A stretch of 64,000 nt of DNA from Chloroflexi bacterium CFX6 (GCA_030263595.1 SZPG01000010.1:28683-92682); one strand, 5' to 3'; shown: positions 1 to 8,301, counted from the first letter of the stretch. Made by a program: numbers and translations. Notes: generated by a model from the sequence alone, not told the origin.

Positions 1-631
1 CACGCCCCTTTTTCCCGGAGACGATTGCCATGCGTTTTCGGTCCTTCGGGTCGCGTCCGATGTGCGCTTCGACGCGACCTATTGGCGTGGGAGGCTTCCC
101 GTCCACGAGGGCAAGATAGGTTTTGTCAACTTTTCGCAAACGGAATTGGTCCTGCAGCCAGCGGTGGGCGCGTTCGTTCTTCGCAAGCAGGATCAGGCCC
201 GAGGTCTCTTTATCGAGGCGATGGACGACGCCGGGACGTTCCTCGCCTCCAATGCCTTCGAGGTCGGGATCGTATCCGAGAACCGCATTGACCAGCGTCC
301 CGGAGGAATGACCCGCGGCCGGATGAACGACCATGCCCGCCGGTTTGTTGACCACGAGCAGGTCGTCGTTCTCGAAGAGGATATCGAGCGGGATGTTTTC
401 GGGAGTCAAAGCCGTCGGCGCGGTTGGCGGAATCCGAACCGTCACCGTGGATCCGCTTTCGAGGGGCTGACCAGCCTTCCGCGCCGCGCGACCGTCCACA
501 TCCACAAACCCATCCGCGATCAGTCCCTGTATCCGCGAGCGCGAAAACTCCTGCAACTGCCCGACCAGAAATTTGTCGAGCCGTTCAGGAGTCTTTTGAT
601 CGAAACGGAAATTCAGGACGCGTTCATTCAC
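1..631 (-). CDS. rluD: RluA/RluD-family rRNA pseudouridine synthase (C-terminus off window)
   Basis: The reverse strand encodes about 210 residues of an RluA-family pseudouridine synthase, which isomerises specific uridines in large-subunit rRNA. The N-terminus has an S4-type RNA-binding segment around RLDKFL. It is followed by the family signatures VVNKPAGMVVHPAAGH and GVVHRLDKETSG, the latter holding the catalytic Asp. The start is taken as GTG at 631 because an in-frame TAA lies two codons upstream. That places the first 8 bases inside the end of lspA, so the two genes are probably translationally coupled; lspA-rluD adjacency is common in bacteria. The C-terminal part lies beyond the window. 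The exact paralogue (RluD versus another RluA-type enzyme) cannot be settled from this part alone. Confidence 0.85.
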   Translation of the reverse strand, partial: MNERVLNFRFDQKTPERLDKFLVGQLQEFSRSRIQGLIADGFVDVDGRAARKAGQPLESGSTVTVRIPPTAPTALTPENIPLDILFENDDLLVVNKPAGMVVHPAAGHSSGTLVNAVLGYDPDLEGIGGEERPGVVHRLDKETSGLILLAKNERAHRWLQDQFRLRKVDKTYLALVDGKPPTPIGRVEAHIGRDPKDRKRMAIVSGKKGR

Positions 632-1172
632 TGGTTATTTCGCTCGAAGATTCGTTCGGCGGGTTGTCCTGTTCCGCGCCTTGTCGTTTCTTCCTTTCGG
701 CTCGTTCCATTATCCACACCCCAAAAAGGAGCGCCCCCGCGCCGACGGTGATGCTCGCGTCCGCCACGTTGAACACGGGAAAGGAACCGACCGAAATGAA
801 ATCGGTCACGTGACCGATCGTGACGCGATCAATCAGGTTGCCAGCCGCGCCGCCCAATTGCATGCTCATGGCGAGGCGCAACGACCAATCCGCCTTGTCC
901 ACCTGCGGGTAATAATAAAGGATCAACGCGATCACGACGAAGGCAAGCACGGTGAACACCATGCCGCCATCCTTGAACATGCCGAACGCCGCGCCCGTGT
1001 TGTACCAATGCACGATGCGCATGTATGGGCTGAGCCACGCCAGCGACTCGGGAAGCCAACTGCCGCCCAGCGGAATATTTTCGCGCACCAGCGTCTTCGT
1101 CCATTGATCCAGCGCGACGATCGCAACGGCGATCAAAACGATCTGCCAGTACCTCTTAACCAAAATTCTCAC
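624..1172 (-). CDS. lspA: Lipoprotein signal peptidase (signal peptidase II)
   Basis: This 182-residue inner-membrane aspartic protease cleaves the signal peptide of diacylglyceryl-modified prolipoproteins. It has four hydrophobic segments. The family motifs are GNLIDR (about 111-116), HVTDFI and FNVADASI, which give the two catalytic aspartates at about D124 and D138. Length is normal for the family, with a slightly long charged tail. The start is GTG, preceded by GAGGTG at good spacing. It substrates the several lipoproteins in this window (for example at 22.8, 58 and 60 kb). It lies directly upstream of the pseudouridine synthase gene with an 8-bp overlap. Confidence 0.95.
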   Translation of the reverse strand: MRILVKRYWQIVLIAVAIVALDQWTKTLVRENIPLGGSWLPESLAWLSPYMRIVHWYNTGAAFGMFKDGGMVFTVLAFVVIALILYYYPQVDKADWSLRLAMSMQLGGAAGNLIDRVTIGHVTDFISVGSFPVFNVADASITVGAGALLFGVWIMERAERKKRQGAEQDNPPNESSSEITSE

Positions 1173-1206
1173 ATTTCACCTCAATCGAAATCGCCCCATT
1201 CTACCA

Positions 1207-2316
1207 TCACTCGTTGACGAACACGCGCGGCACGCGCGCGCTGACGTTCGTCAACACCTCGTATTCATTCGTGCCGGTCCACTCCGCAAGGTCTTCGGCG
1301 GCGATCCCCTCCCCCAGCAGGATCGCCTCGTCTCCCACATTGACCTCGTCGTCCCCAACGTTCACCATGAATTGATCCATGCAGATGCGCCCCACCTGCG
1401 GATATTTTTTCCCCCGGATGACCACCTGCGCGCGGTTCGTCATGCGTCGGAAATACCCATCCGCGTACCCGCACGGGATGGTGACGATTCGCGTCTCCGC
1501 CTCAGCCTGCCACAACGACCCGTAACTGACCACACGCCCCGGCCGCGTCCGCTTCGAATAAGCGACGCGCGCGCGCCAGGTGAGCGCGGGTTTCACGTCC
1601 ACCACGCGAGCCGCCTCTTTGCCGGGATACACCCCGTAGAACATGATCCCCGGCCGCACCAGGTCGAAATGCGCTTCGGGCAGGTTCAACACGCCTCCCG
1701 AATTGCACACGTGCCGAATGGGCGGGAGAGGAATATCCAGCCTCCCGTACAGATCGAGAACCGTTCGAAAACGTTCGAGTTGCAGCCGCGAAAAGGATCG
1801 GTCTGCCAATTCCGAATTGGCGAGATGCGTATAAATCCCCTCCACATCCAAATGCCCGCACGCCGCCGATTTTTGGATCAACGCCTCCGCCTCATATTCG
1901 TGGACGCCCACCCTTTCCATGCCGGTATCAATCTTCAGGTGAGTCCTGATGCGCTTTCCGGTCGTTCGCGAGACCTCGTTGGCGACCTCCAGCAATTCAA
2001 CGGACGAGCCGGTCAAAGTCAGGTCGTATTCCGCAAAATACGGGACCTGTTCCGGCAGCGTTCCTCCGGCAACGAGGATGGGTTTCGTGATCCCAATTTC
2101 CCGCAAATGGATTCCCTCCTCCAGGATCGCGACACCGAAATAATCCACGAACGGTTCGATGAACGGAGCGACGCCATCCACGCCGTGACCGTACGCATTG
2201 GCTTTGACCATCGGCATCACCTTCGCGGGCGAAACGTGCGCGCGAATGGCTTCGATATTCCTTCGCAGCCGGGGAAGATTCACTTCAAGATGGACAGGAC
2301 GCATCGAATTCGACAT
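1207..2316 (-). CDS. alr: Alanine racemase
   Basis: A 369-residue PLP enzyme that interconverts L- and D-alanine for peptidoglycan synthesis. The PLP-binding lysine is K38 in MVKANAYGHG. The second catalytic base is Tyr265 in VSYGSLW, the same position as in the well-studied Geobacillus enzyme, and VGRICMDQFMV is also conserved. The fold is an N-terminal TIM barrel followed by a C-terminal beta domain, and the length is typical. No clear Shine-Dalgarno precedes the ATG; a TAAATT sequence lies a few bases upstream, so the message may have a very short leader. It lies 34 bases upstream of lspA on the same strand. Confidence 0.95.
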   Translation of the reverse strand: MSNSMRPVHLEVNLPRLRRNIEAIRAHVSPAKVMPMVKANAYGHGVDGVAPFIEPFVDYFGVAILEEGIHLREIGITKPILVAGGTLPEQVPYFAEYDLTLTGSSVELLEVANEVSRTTGKRIRTHLKIDTGMERVGVHEYEAEALIQKSAACGHLDVEGIYTHLANSELADRSFSRLQLERFRTVLDLYGRLDIPLPPIRHVCNSGGVLNLPEAHFDLVRPGIMFYGVYPGKEAARVVDVKPALTWRARVAYSKRTRPGRVVSYGSLWQAEAETRIVTIPCGYADGYFRRMTNRAQVVIRGKKYPQVGRICMDQFMVNVGDDEVNVGDEAILLGEGIAAEDLAEWTGTNEYEVLTNVSARVPRVFVNE

Positions 2317-2373
2317 GACTTAATTTACCCAACACGCAACATTACGAAGTATCCCGCAGGGACGCAGCACGCG

Positions 2374-2835
2374 CTACCCGTTTCTCCTCCAATGATATTC
2401 CACATCCGGCTCGTTCTCCGGCGGGTCGCTGAAACCGAACTTCTCCGCTACAAATCCATGCTTTTCGTAAAAGGCGCGCGCATTGACGTTGACCTGCAAA
2501 GTATACAGCCACAAATGCTCCGGGTATAACCCCCGCGCAAAATTCAGCAGGGTTTCCCCGATCCCATTTCGCCAGTGATCGGGATGGACATACAACTGGT
2601 CAATGAAATCGTTCTCCATCGCCATGAACGCCACAGGCTGCCGCGCCCTTTCGACCACCCAGACCCTGTTCCTTATCAAGATCTTATTCTGAAAATACTC
2701 GCGATCCTCGTAAAAGAAATGCCCTTTGTCCTTCTGGAACTCCGGCACAGATTTCTCCCGCGCCATGCGCCACAGAATGGTCGCCGGGTCGAAATCCTCG
2801 GGCTTGTAATCTCGAACGAGAAAACCGCCGGACAT
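2374..2835 (-). CDS. GNAT-family N-acetyltransferase
   Basis: About 153 residues of a GCN5-related acetyltransferase, which moves an acetyl group from acetyl-CoA to an amine of unknown identity. The acetyl-CoA-binding loop is seen in DHWRNGIGETLLNFA (the R-x-x-G-I/L-G type motif A). It is followed by the usual C-terminal strand with NARAFYEKHGFVAEKFG. I chose the ATG at 2835 rather than an upstream one because GGAGG sits 5 bases before it. The substrate cannot be predicted. It is monocistronic between alr and the RRM gene. Confidence 0.85.
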   Translation of the reverse strand: MSGGFLVRDYKPEDFDPATILWRMAREKSVPEFQKDKGHFFYEDREYFQNKILIRNRVWVVERARQPVAFMAMENDFIDQLYVHPDHWRNGIGETLLNFARGLYPEHLWLYTLQVNVNARAFYEKHGFVAEKFGFSDPPENEPDVEYHWRRNG

Positions 2836-2913
2836 ATCAACCTCCAAAAATAATATGAGCCAAATGGTTGGCGCCACCCATTTGGCTCAATGCTTTGAGA
2901 GGAACAGAACGAT

Positions 2914-3237
2914 CTAGTAATCGCGTCTGTTTTCGCGGTCGCCGCCCTGCCTGCGGTCTCTGCCGCCGCGAAAACCGCCCGGACGTTCCTCGCGCGGACG
3001 GGCGAGATTCACGGTGAGGGCGCGTCCATTGTAGTCCTGCCCATTGAACCGGCTGATTGCGGCTTGGGCTTCCTCGGCGGTGGACATCTCGACAAAGCCG
3101 AAGCCCTTCGAGCGCCCGCTGGCGCGATCCTTGATCACCTGCGCAGATTTCACAGTGCCAGCCTGTGAAAACAGATTCTGCAAATCAGCGTCCACGGTGC
3201 TGTACGGCAGGTTTCCAACATATAGTTTCGCTTCCAT
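2914..3237 (-). CDS. RRM-domain RNA-binding protein
   Basis: A 107-residue protein with a single RNA recognition motif. RNP2 is LYVGNL near the N-terminus and RNP1 is KGFGFVEM at about 45-52. A short Arg/Gly-rich tail follows (about residues 80-107, GGFRGGRDRRQGG). This is the architecture of the small cold-inducible RRM proteins of cyanobacteria and some Chloroflexota, which bind mRNA. The start is the ATG after AGGAGAAGAG. A long untranslated leader appears to precede the gene (see the entry at 3238-3405), which would suit post-transcriptional or temperature control. Confidence 0.93.
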   Translation of the reverse strand: MEAKLYVGNLPYSTVDADLQNLFSQAGTVKSAQVIKDRASGRSKGFGFVEMSTAEEAQAAISRFNGQDYNGRALTVNLARPREERPGGFRGGRDRRQGGDRENRRDY

Positions 3238-3411
3238 GAAATACTCTTCTCCTAGGTGTATGCCGGGGCAGTGAAGCAACCGCCTGCGGCGAAACGGATG
3301 AACGATGCATGACTACGGGGATCACAGACACCCAGGCGCCAGGAAGTGAAACTCTCGTCCCCTTCTGATTGCCGAGACCGCCACACCTCATGCACTTACA
3401 AACCGATTCTA
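3238..3411 (-). promoter_or_regulatory. Putative promoter and ~160-nt 5' leader of the RRM gene
   Basis: Reading the minus strand, an extended -10 element (TGC followed by TAGAAT, plus-strand 3406-3411) is the best promoter upstream of the RRM gene. If used, transcription would start near 3400 and leave about 160 untranslated bases before the ATG at 3237. Long structured leaders are known for cold-shock-type RNA-binding protein genes. No -35 match is clear, and the leader function is inference. Confidence 0.4.
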
Positions 3412-3562
3412 GCACAAGAGGCAATACACGACCAGAAATCCGCAAGCCCAAAGCGGATCAATTTTTTCGTTCCCGCGCAGGGACAACTGCCCCGGCGCTT
3501 CGAGCGCGCCCAACGCCCATGCCTCGCCGCCGGGCGCGCTCGTAACGACCCGCAAACTCCGA

Positions 3563-3967
3563 TCATCCCATCGCTGCAATGATCGCGCCGAAGGCGATGA
3601 AGTTGACAAGGTGATTACCCGCCTCGATCGCCCAGACCTTGAGCCCATGACCCGCGAAAAGTTTGTTCACCAGATTCGTCGGCGCGACGAACCCGAGCCA
3701 GATCATGAACCCTGCCTGGATGCCCGCGGCAACCGTATTGCTCCCCATCACCGAAAGAAGCAACGAAACGAACACCGCCTGGACCGCCGCGGCAACGAGG
3801 GTCAACACCCAGATCATGGGATTCGGGTTGCCCGGCTCACCGGACTTTCCGATCCCCGCCCACCAGGCGGGAAAGAACACCCTTCGGTGATACCAGACGA
3901 ACCCGCTAACCATGCTGAACACGACGCACGCCACGACGGCAATCCAATTGATAGAACCAATATCCAT
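3563..3967 (-). CDS. DUF1761-family membrane protein
   Basis: A 134-residue protein with four predicted membrane helices, about residues 5-25, 50-72, 78-97 and 108-130. The early motif GFVWYHRRVFFPAWW and the later NHLVNFIAFGAI match the DUF1761 family, whose function is unknown. The second ATG (3967) is preferred because GGAGG from the codons after the first ATG lies 5 bases before it. It has no obvious operon partner. Confidence 0.8.
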   Translation of the reverse strand: MDIGSINWIAVVACVVFSMVSGFVWYHRRVFFPAWWAGIGKSGEPGNPNPMIWVLTLVAAAVQAVFVSLLLSVMGSNTVAAGIQAGFMIWLGFVAPTNLVNKLFAGHGLKVWAIEAGNHLVNFIAFGAIIAAMG

Positions 3968-4099
3968 TTCAGCCTCCATTGCTAAAGTGTGACCGGCGCG
4001 CGCCGGTCTCCGGTTATGATAACCCGAATGTTTGTTCTAGGATACGCGGCGGAGGATTTTCAGCAATCCCAGGGATGGGTTTCCACGACCTCGACAGGA

Positions 4100-4105
4100 T
4101 ATAAT
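4100..4105 (+). promoter_or_regulatory. TATAAT box 10 nt before the next start codon
   Basis: A perfect TATAAT lies 10 bases before the ATG at 4116, and no Shine-Dalgarno lies between them. A transcript initiated from it would start at or within a few bases of the start codon. This is one of four such arrangements in the window. Confidence 0.45.
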
Positions 4106-4115
4106 CGGCGCGGAT

Positions 4116-4769
4116 ATGTCCTTCATTGCCGCATTCGCGTCGCGCCTGCCTGCAAAACTGCGCCGGAAATTCAATCAACTGAACACCCCCTTCGCCATCC
4201 AGGAATATCTGGACAGCCTGACCTACAAGGGCGAGGAACGCGACCGTTCCCCCCTCAACGTCATGCTGGATGGACAGGCGCACTGCCTCGACGGTGGATT
4301 CCTCGCTGCGCTCTGCCTGTGGCGGATCGGCTTCGAACCGCTTCTCATTGACCTTTTGCCCGATCCCGGCGTGGACGACGACCACGTCCTCGCGCTGTAT
4401 CGGATCGAAGGGCGCTGGGGCGCGCTGGCGAAATCCAACTACGTCAATCTCGGCTTCCGCGAGCCGGTTTACAAATCCCTGCGCGAACTGGCGATGACCT
4501 ACTTCGAACATTACGTCAGCATCCGCCAACGCAAGGTCCTGACCGGCTACACGCGCCCCATTGACGCATCGCGTTACACACATCTCGATTGGGCGTGGGA
4601 CGAAGACGGGGCGAACATCCTGTACCACAAACATTTCTACGGGCGCAAAGCGATTCGCCTCATCACCTCGGGCATGGCGGCGCGCCTGAGCCCCGTCGCA
4701 GACAGAGCCTATCGCGCGGAGACGCTCTTCACCGACTTGAACGAGTCGTTTGGGAATCGGGGGCATTGA
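4116..4769 (+). CDS. Orphan protein with possible transglutaminase-like fold
   Basis: A 217-residue soluble protein that I do not recognise by name. The central segment holds a Cys in AHCLDGGFLAA (about residues 52-62) and a His in VDDDHVLALYRI (about 85-97). An aromatic strand ends near ALAKSNYVNL. A Cys followed by a His on the next beta hairpin is the layout of transglutaminase/papain-like cysteine enzymes, so an amidase or peptidase-like activity is possible; this is inference from pattern only. The gene stands alone between oppositely oriented or distant neighbours, and its promoter seems to abut the start codon. Confidence 0.6.
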   Translation: MSFIAAFASRLPAKLRRKFNQLNTPFAIQEYLDSLTYKGEERDRSPLNVMLDGQAHCLDGGFLAALCLWRIGFEPLLIDLLPDPGVDDDHVLALYRIEGRWGALAKSNYVNLGFREPVYKSLRELAMTYFEHYVSIRQRKVLTGYTRPIDASRYTHLDWAWDEDGANILYHKHFYGRKAIRLITSGMAARLSPVADRAYRAETLFTDLNESFGNRGH

Positions 4770-4937
4770 ACGATGACGTTACACGGGGCTTTCGTAATAC
4801 AACGCGCTTCGCCACGCTGCCTTGCTAAGGGTCAGTAAATTATTAACTTCCCTCATGTGCAATGACATCCATTTCGTGGAAGGTGAGGGAGCTTATTTTT
4901 TTACGAACCCTAAGAGAGCACCTGAACCCTGCCATAG

Positions 4938-5027
4938 GTCATTTCGACGAGCCTGGTCTCGAACGAATGTGAGAGAGTAGCGAGGAGAAATCCTGCCTCG
5001 GCTGGGCAGTAGATTTCTCGAAATGAC
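4938..5027. repeat. B-family dispersed inverted repeat, copy 1
   Basis: The element starts GTCATTTCGACGAG and ends CTCGAAATGAC, so its ends are inverted repeats. An internal GAGGAGAAATCCTGCC block is shared with the copies at 51406-51526 and 57380-57477. It lies in an intergenic gap. Confidence 0.7.
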
Positions 5028-5152
5028 AATGCGGTGGAAATTCCGAATCTGCCGCCCGAAGACGTGAGTCAAATTGTGAGGCAGGGACCGAGAACTCGAA
5101 GCGCCGGGGAGGACATTGCATCGAGGATGACGCCTCCCAACTCCTGTACTAA

Positions 5153-5173
5153 AAATTATATATAATTTATAAT
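5153..5173 (+). promoter_or_regulatory. 16-bp AT palindrome overlapping -10 boxes of the GntR gene
   Basis: Bases 5153-5168 form a perfect 16-bp palindrome, AAATTATA/TATAATTT. It overlaps two possible -10 hexamers, TATAAT at 5161-5166 and again at 5168-5173, about 25-30 bases before the GntR start. A palindrome over the promoter is the usual site for autoregulation by a GntR dimer, so this is a candidate operator. Binding is inference. Confidence 0.5.
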
Positions 5174-5196
5174 GTCGTCAATTCCGCGAGGCGTTG

Positions 5197-5937
5197 ATGA
5201 CCATTTACCCCACCCCCACAGAAGAGACCGAACTCAATCAAAAAAGACCTCTCAAAGAGGACATCTTCGAAGCCCTGCTGGAGAAGATCATCTCGGGCAA
5301 ATACAATCCCGGTGACTGGCTCAGGCAGGAGGATATCGCGTCACAGCTCGGCGTGAGCATGACGCCCGTCCGTGAGGCGTTGGATCTGCTCGCCGCGGCG
5401 GGAGTTGCAGAACGCGTCCCCTATCGCGGGGTGCGCGTCCCACAGCCTTCGCCTGAGGAGATCGCCGAGTCGTATGCCATGCGGCTGTTGCTGGAAAAAG
5501 CCGTCAACCGCGCCGCGGCTCTTAACCGGGAGCAGGCTCACGTCGAAGCGTTGAAGCGGATCGTCGGTCAATCCAAAAAATTGATCCGGCTGGATGACAT
5601 GTCCGCCTCCCGCAAACTCAGCGGAGATTTCCACTCCACCGTGGCGGAGGCAACGAGGAACTTCACCTTGATCCGCGTGTATAAGGTGGCGGCAAATTCC
5701 TTCCCGGATTGGATGCTGTATCAGGCGATGTACGAGCATCCGGACGAGTTGGAGGCAAGTGTCAAGGAGGAATACCAGGAGCATCTCGCCATTGCGGAGG
5801 CAATCGAGTCTCGTAACCCGGAACTTGCCGAACAACGGGCGATGGAACACATCCGCGACATCGGCAGGCAGATCGTGTTGTATCTGGGGGTCTCGCAGGA
5901 ATTATTGGATCAGAAGATCAACCAACTGGGTTTGTAA
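5197..5937 (+). CDS. GntR-family transcriptional regulator, FCD (FadR-like) subfamily
   Basis: A 246-residue regulator. Residues about 15-80 form the winged helix-turn-helix; LRQEDIASQLGVSMTPVREA is the recognition helix signature. The rest is the all-helical FCD ligand-binding domain, with the metal-ligand-type residues in GDFHSTV and EHLAIAEAIESRN. The ATG at 5197 is preferred over a TTG one codon earlier. It sits 21 bases upstream of the corrinoid protein gene, so it probably controls the downstream methyltransferase genes in response to their substrate or a product. The ligand is unknown. Confidence 0.9.
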   Translation: MTIYPTPTEETELNQKRPLKEDIFEALLEKIISGKYNPGDWLRQEDIASQLGVSMTPVREALDLLAAAGVAERVPYRGVRVPQPSPEEIAESYAMRLLLEKAVNRAAALNREQAHVEALKRIVGQSKKLIRLDDMSASRKLSGDFHSTVAEATRNFTLIRVYKVAANSFPDWMLYQAMYEHPDELEASVKEEYQEHLAIAEAIESRNPELAEQRAMEHIRDIGRQIVLYLGVSQELLDQKINQLGL

Positions 5938-5958
5938 ATCTTTCACAGGAGCAAAGGT

Positions 5959-6609
5959 ATGTCTGAAGAACTCTACAAGCAAATGGCGCAGAGCATCATC
6001 GAAGGCGAAAAGGAGACCGCGGTCGAACTCGCCCAAAAATCCATCGAACTGAACATGCACCCGTTGGACACGATCACAAAGGGATTCGTGGTCGGCGTGA
6101 ATTACATCGGCGACCAGTTCGGGAAGGGCGAAGCGTTCCTGCCGGAACTGGTGATGGCGGGCGAGGCGATGAAGGCTGCGGTGGCCGTGCTCGAACCGGA
6201 ACTGCTGAAACTCGGCGAGGCGCGCGAGATGATGGGACGCGTGGTGCTTGCAACGGTCGAAGGCGACATCCACGAGATCGGCAAGACGCTGGTCGGCACG
6301 ATGCTCAGCGCGTCCGGTTTTGAGGTCGTTGACCTGGGCGTGGACCAACCCGCCGAGAAGATCATCGGCAAGGCGCTCGAGATCGACGCGCAGCTCATTG
6401 GCATGAGCGCGCTGCTGACCACGACGATGGTTCGTCAGCGCGAGGTCATCGAGGAATTGGACAAGGAAGGCTTGCGTCCGCGCATCAAGGTGATGGTCGG
6501 CGGCGCGCCGATCACAAAGGATTGGGCGGACAAGATCAAGGCGGACGGCACGTCGGAAGACGCCGTCGGCGCGGTGCAACTGGCGAAGAAACTGGTTGGA
6601 AAGGAATAA
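5959..6609 (+). CDS. Corrinoid protein of MttC/MtbC type
   Basis: A 216-residue methyltransferase corrinoid subunit. Residues about 5-90 form the helical cap (B12-binding 2 type), with the typical GVNYIGDQFGKGEAFLPEL. Residues about 93-216 form the Rossmann-like cobalamin domain. The cobalt-ligating His is H105 in EGDIHEIGKT. SALLTTTM and GGAPIT are the further cobamide-contact motifs. It accepts a methyl group from an MttB-family protein and passes it to a second methyltransferase that is not in this window. It is followed by two mttB-like genes, so it is the shared methyl carrier of the island. Confidence 0.95.
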   Translation: MSEELYKQMAQSIIEGEKETAVELAQKSIELNMHPLDTITKGFVVGVNYIGDQFGKGEAFLPELVMAGEAMKAAVAVLEPELLKLGEAREMMGRVVLATVEGDIHEIGKTLVGTMLSASGFEVVDLGVDQPAEKIIGKALEIDAQLIGMSALLTTTMVRQREVIEELDKEGLRPRIKVMVGGAPITKDWADKIKADGTSEDAVGAVQLAKKLVGKE

Positions 6610-6611
6610 AT

Positions 6612-6690
6612 TTTGGACTCCAACGTCTCCTGACGTTGGATGAGAAGGTTCAAAGTCTGGAGACTTTGGACTCCGTGACCAACAAAGAGA
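6612..6690. repeat. Pair of short hairpins between corrinoid protein and first mttB
   Basis: Two consecutive perfect or near-perfect stems are present: TCCAACGTC/GACGTTGGA with a four-base loop, then CAAAGTCT/AGACTTTG. Each is flanked by GGACTCC. They could act as intercistronic mRNA processing or stability elements, or be another dispersed repeat. No T-run follows, so they do not look like a terminator. Confidence 0.6.
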
Positions 6691-6720
6691 GAGTAGAGAC
6701 AGAAGCCTCGGGAGGGCGCT

Positions 6721-8172
6721 ATGTCAAAAAACATCAAGTCAATCACCAATCCGAAGTTGAAGCTGGAAATCCTGTCAACGGAGGAAGTGCAGAAGATCCA
6801 CGATGCCACATTATGGATCATCGAAAACGTCGGCGTGCGGTTTCCATCCGAGCGGGCGTTGGAAATTTGGGAAGCCAACGGCGCAACGGTTGACCGCGAA
6901 AAGAAGATCGTGCGCGCCAAGCCGAAGGTCATAGAGGACGCGTTGAAGAAATGTCCGCCCGCGTACACGCTCGCGGCGCGCGATCCTCAGCAGGATTGTC
7001 CGCTGGATGGGAACCACGTCTTCCTCGGGACGGACGGCTGCGGCGTGGAAGTGATAGACATCGAAACCGGTCAAAAACGGACCTCGAGCCTGCGCGATGT
7101 CCGAGACATTGCCCGCGTCGCCGACGCCACGGAGGAGGTCGGCTTCCACTGGGTGCCGGTCTCCGCGCAGGACAAGCCCGCCGAGACGCGCGGCTTGCAT
7201 GAGATCAAGACCATCTGGGAGAACTCCACCAAGCACGTCCAGACCGAATCGATCTACAGCATCCATGAGGCACATGCCGCGATGGAAATGGCGGCGCTGC
7301 TCGTCGGCGGCAAGGACGAGTTACGCAAGCGACCCGTCCTTTCGTTGATGCAATGCACCGCCTCCCCTCTCGGTCACGATGGCGGCAGTCTCGATGCGGC
7401 GCTGATCGCGGCGGAGCATGGCATCCCGACCGGTTTCATGACCATGGCATCCTGCCTGACGACCGGTCCCGCAACGATGGCGGGCAACCTGGCGGTCGGC
7501 AACGCGGAGGTTATCGCGGGGACGGCGTTGCTGCAACTCGCATTCCCCGGCGCGCCGGTCTTTTATGCCGCCGCGCAAACTGCCGCGGACCTGCAATCCG
7601 GCGCCTACACCGGCGGCGGACCGGAGGACTTCCTCTTCGGCGCGGCGACCAACGTGCTGGCAGACTTTTACAACATTCCTCTTTCCATGGGCGCGTTTGC
7701 CACCGGCGCCAAGGAACCCAACTGGCAGGCGGGGCTGGAGGGCGCCATGTCCAGTTTCATGGCGGGCGTGGTCATGTCCGATATGCTGCTGGGCTGCGGG
7801 TTCCTGCACGGGAGCCGCATCTGGTCCTATGCAGAGATGATGATGGACTGCGAGATCTTCTCCATCGTCCACAAGATGATGCAGGGCATCGAAGTCAACG
7901 AGGAGACGCTTGCATTGGAAACGATCGCAAAGGTCGGACCGGGAGGTCACTACCTCGCGCAGAAACATACGCGCAAACACGCCCGCGAACTCTTCCGCCC
8001 CGAATTCATGGACCGCCGTCCGTACACGGAGTGGGAAACGAAGAAGGACGACGCGCGCGATTGGGCGCTCGCCAAGGCGAGGCGGATTTTGCAGGAGCAT
8101 CAACCCGATCCGCTCGACCCGAAGATCAGCGCAGAGATGGCAAGGATCATCGAGGCGGTGGAGAAGGTCTAA
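6721..8172 (+). CDS. MttB-family (non-pyrrolysine) amine:corrinoid methyltransferase, paralogue 1
   Basis: A 483-residue member of the trimethylamine methyltransferase MttB superfamily. These enzymes transfer a methyl group from a quaternary or tertiary amine to the Co(I) of a corrinoid protein. Typical family segments are VGVRFPSERALEIWEANGA near residue 38, the central glycine-rich GFMTMASCLTTGPATMAG, and the C-terminal GHYLAQKHTRKHARELFRP. There is no internal amber codon, so it is not the pyrrolysine TMA enzyme. It belongs to the broad group that includes glycine betaine, proline betaine and carnitine demethylases. A Shine-Dalgarno GGGAGG precedes the ATG. The substrate cannot be assigned. 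Confidence 0.92.
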   Translation: MSKNIKSITNPKLKLEILSTEEVQKIHDATLWIIENVGVRFPSERALEIWEANGATVDREKKIVRAKPKVIEDALKKCPPAYTLAARDPQQDCPLDGNHVFLGTDGCGVEVIDIETGQKRTSSLRDVRDIARVADATEEVGFHWVPVSAQDKPAETRGLHEIKTIWENSTKHVQTESIYSIHEAHAAMEMAALLVGGKDELRKRPVLSLMQCTASPLGHDGGSLDAALIAAEHGIPTGFMTMASCLTTGPATMAGNLAVGNAEVIAGTALLQLAFPGAPVFYAAAQTAADLQSGAYTGGGPEDFLFGAATNVLADFYNIPLSMGAFATGAKEPNWQAGLEGAMSSFMAGVVMSDMLLGCGFLHGSRIWSYAEMMMDCEIFSIVHKMMQGIEVNEETLALETIAKVGPGGHYLAQKHTRKHARELFRPEFMDRRPYTEWETKKDDARDWALAKARRILQEHQPDPLDPKISAEMARIIEAVEKV

Positions 8173-8173
8173 A

Positions 8174-8277
8174 TGTCATTGCGAGGAGCAGTTTTTGCGA
8201 CGAAGCAATCTCAATGAGCAAATAAACGCTTCTACACAATATTGGAGATTGCTTCGCAACGAGCGCTCGCAATGACA
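8174..8277. repeat. A-family dispersed inverted repeat, copy 1
   Basis: The element begins TGTCATTGCGAGGAGC and ends GCTCGCAATGACA. It carries internal inverted GAAGCAATCTC / GAGATTGCTTC blocks. It separates the first and second mttB genes. Five related copies are in this window. Confidence 0.8.
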
Positions 8278-8301
8278 TAATCGAAGAAAGGAATTAAAGG
8301 T

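Larger units (their letters stand above)
4770..5196. other. Intergenic region holding a repeat and the GntR promoter
   Basis: This 427-base gap has no credible reading frame. It holds a B-family inverted repeat (4938-5027) and, at its right end, an AT-rich palindrome overlapping the likely promoter of the GntR gene. I see no RNA gene in the remainder. Confidence 0.6.

Noticed and set aside
5938..5958. Cobalamin riboswitch ahead of the corrinoid gene
   Set aside because: Only 21 bases separate it from gntR, and the upstream gap shows no B12-box sequence or fitting structure.
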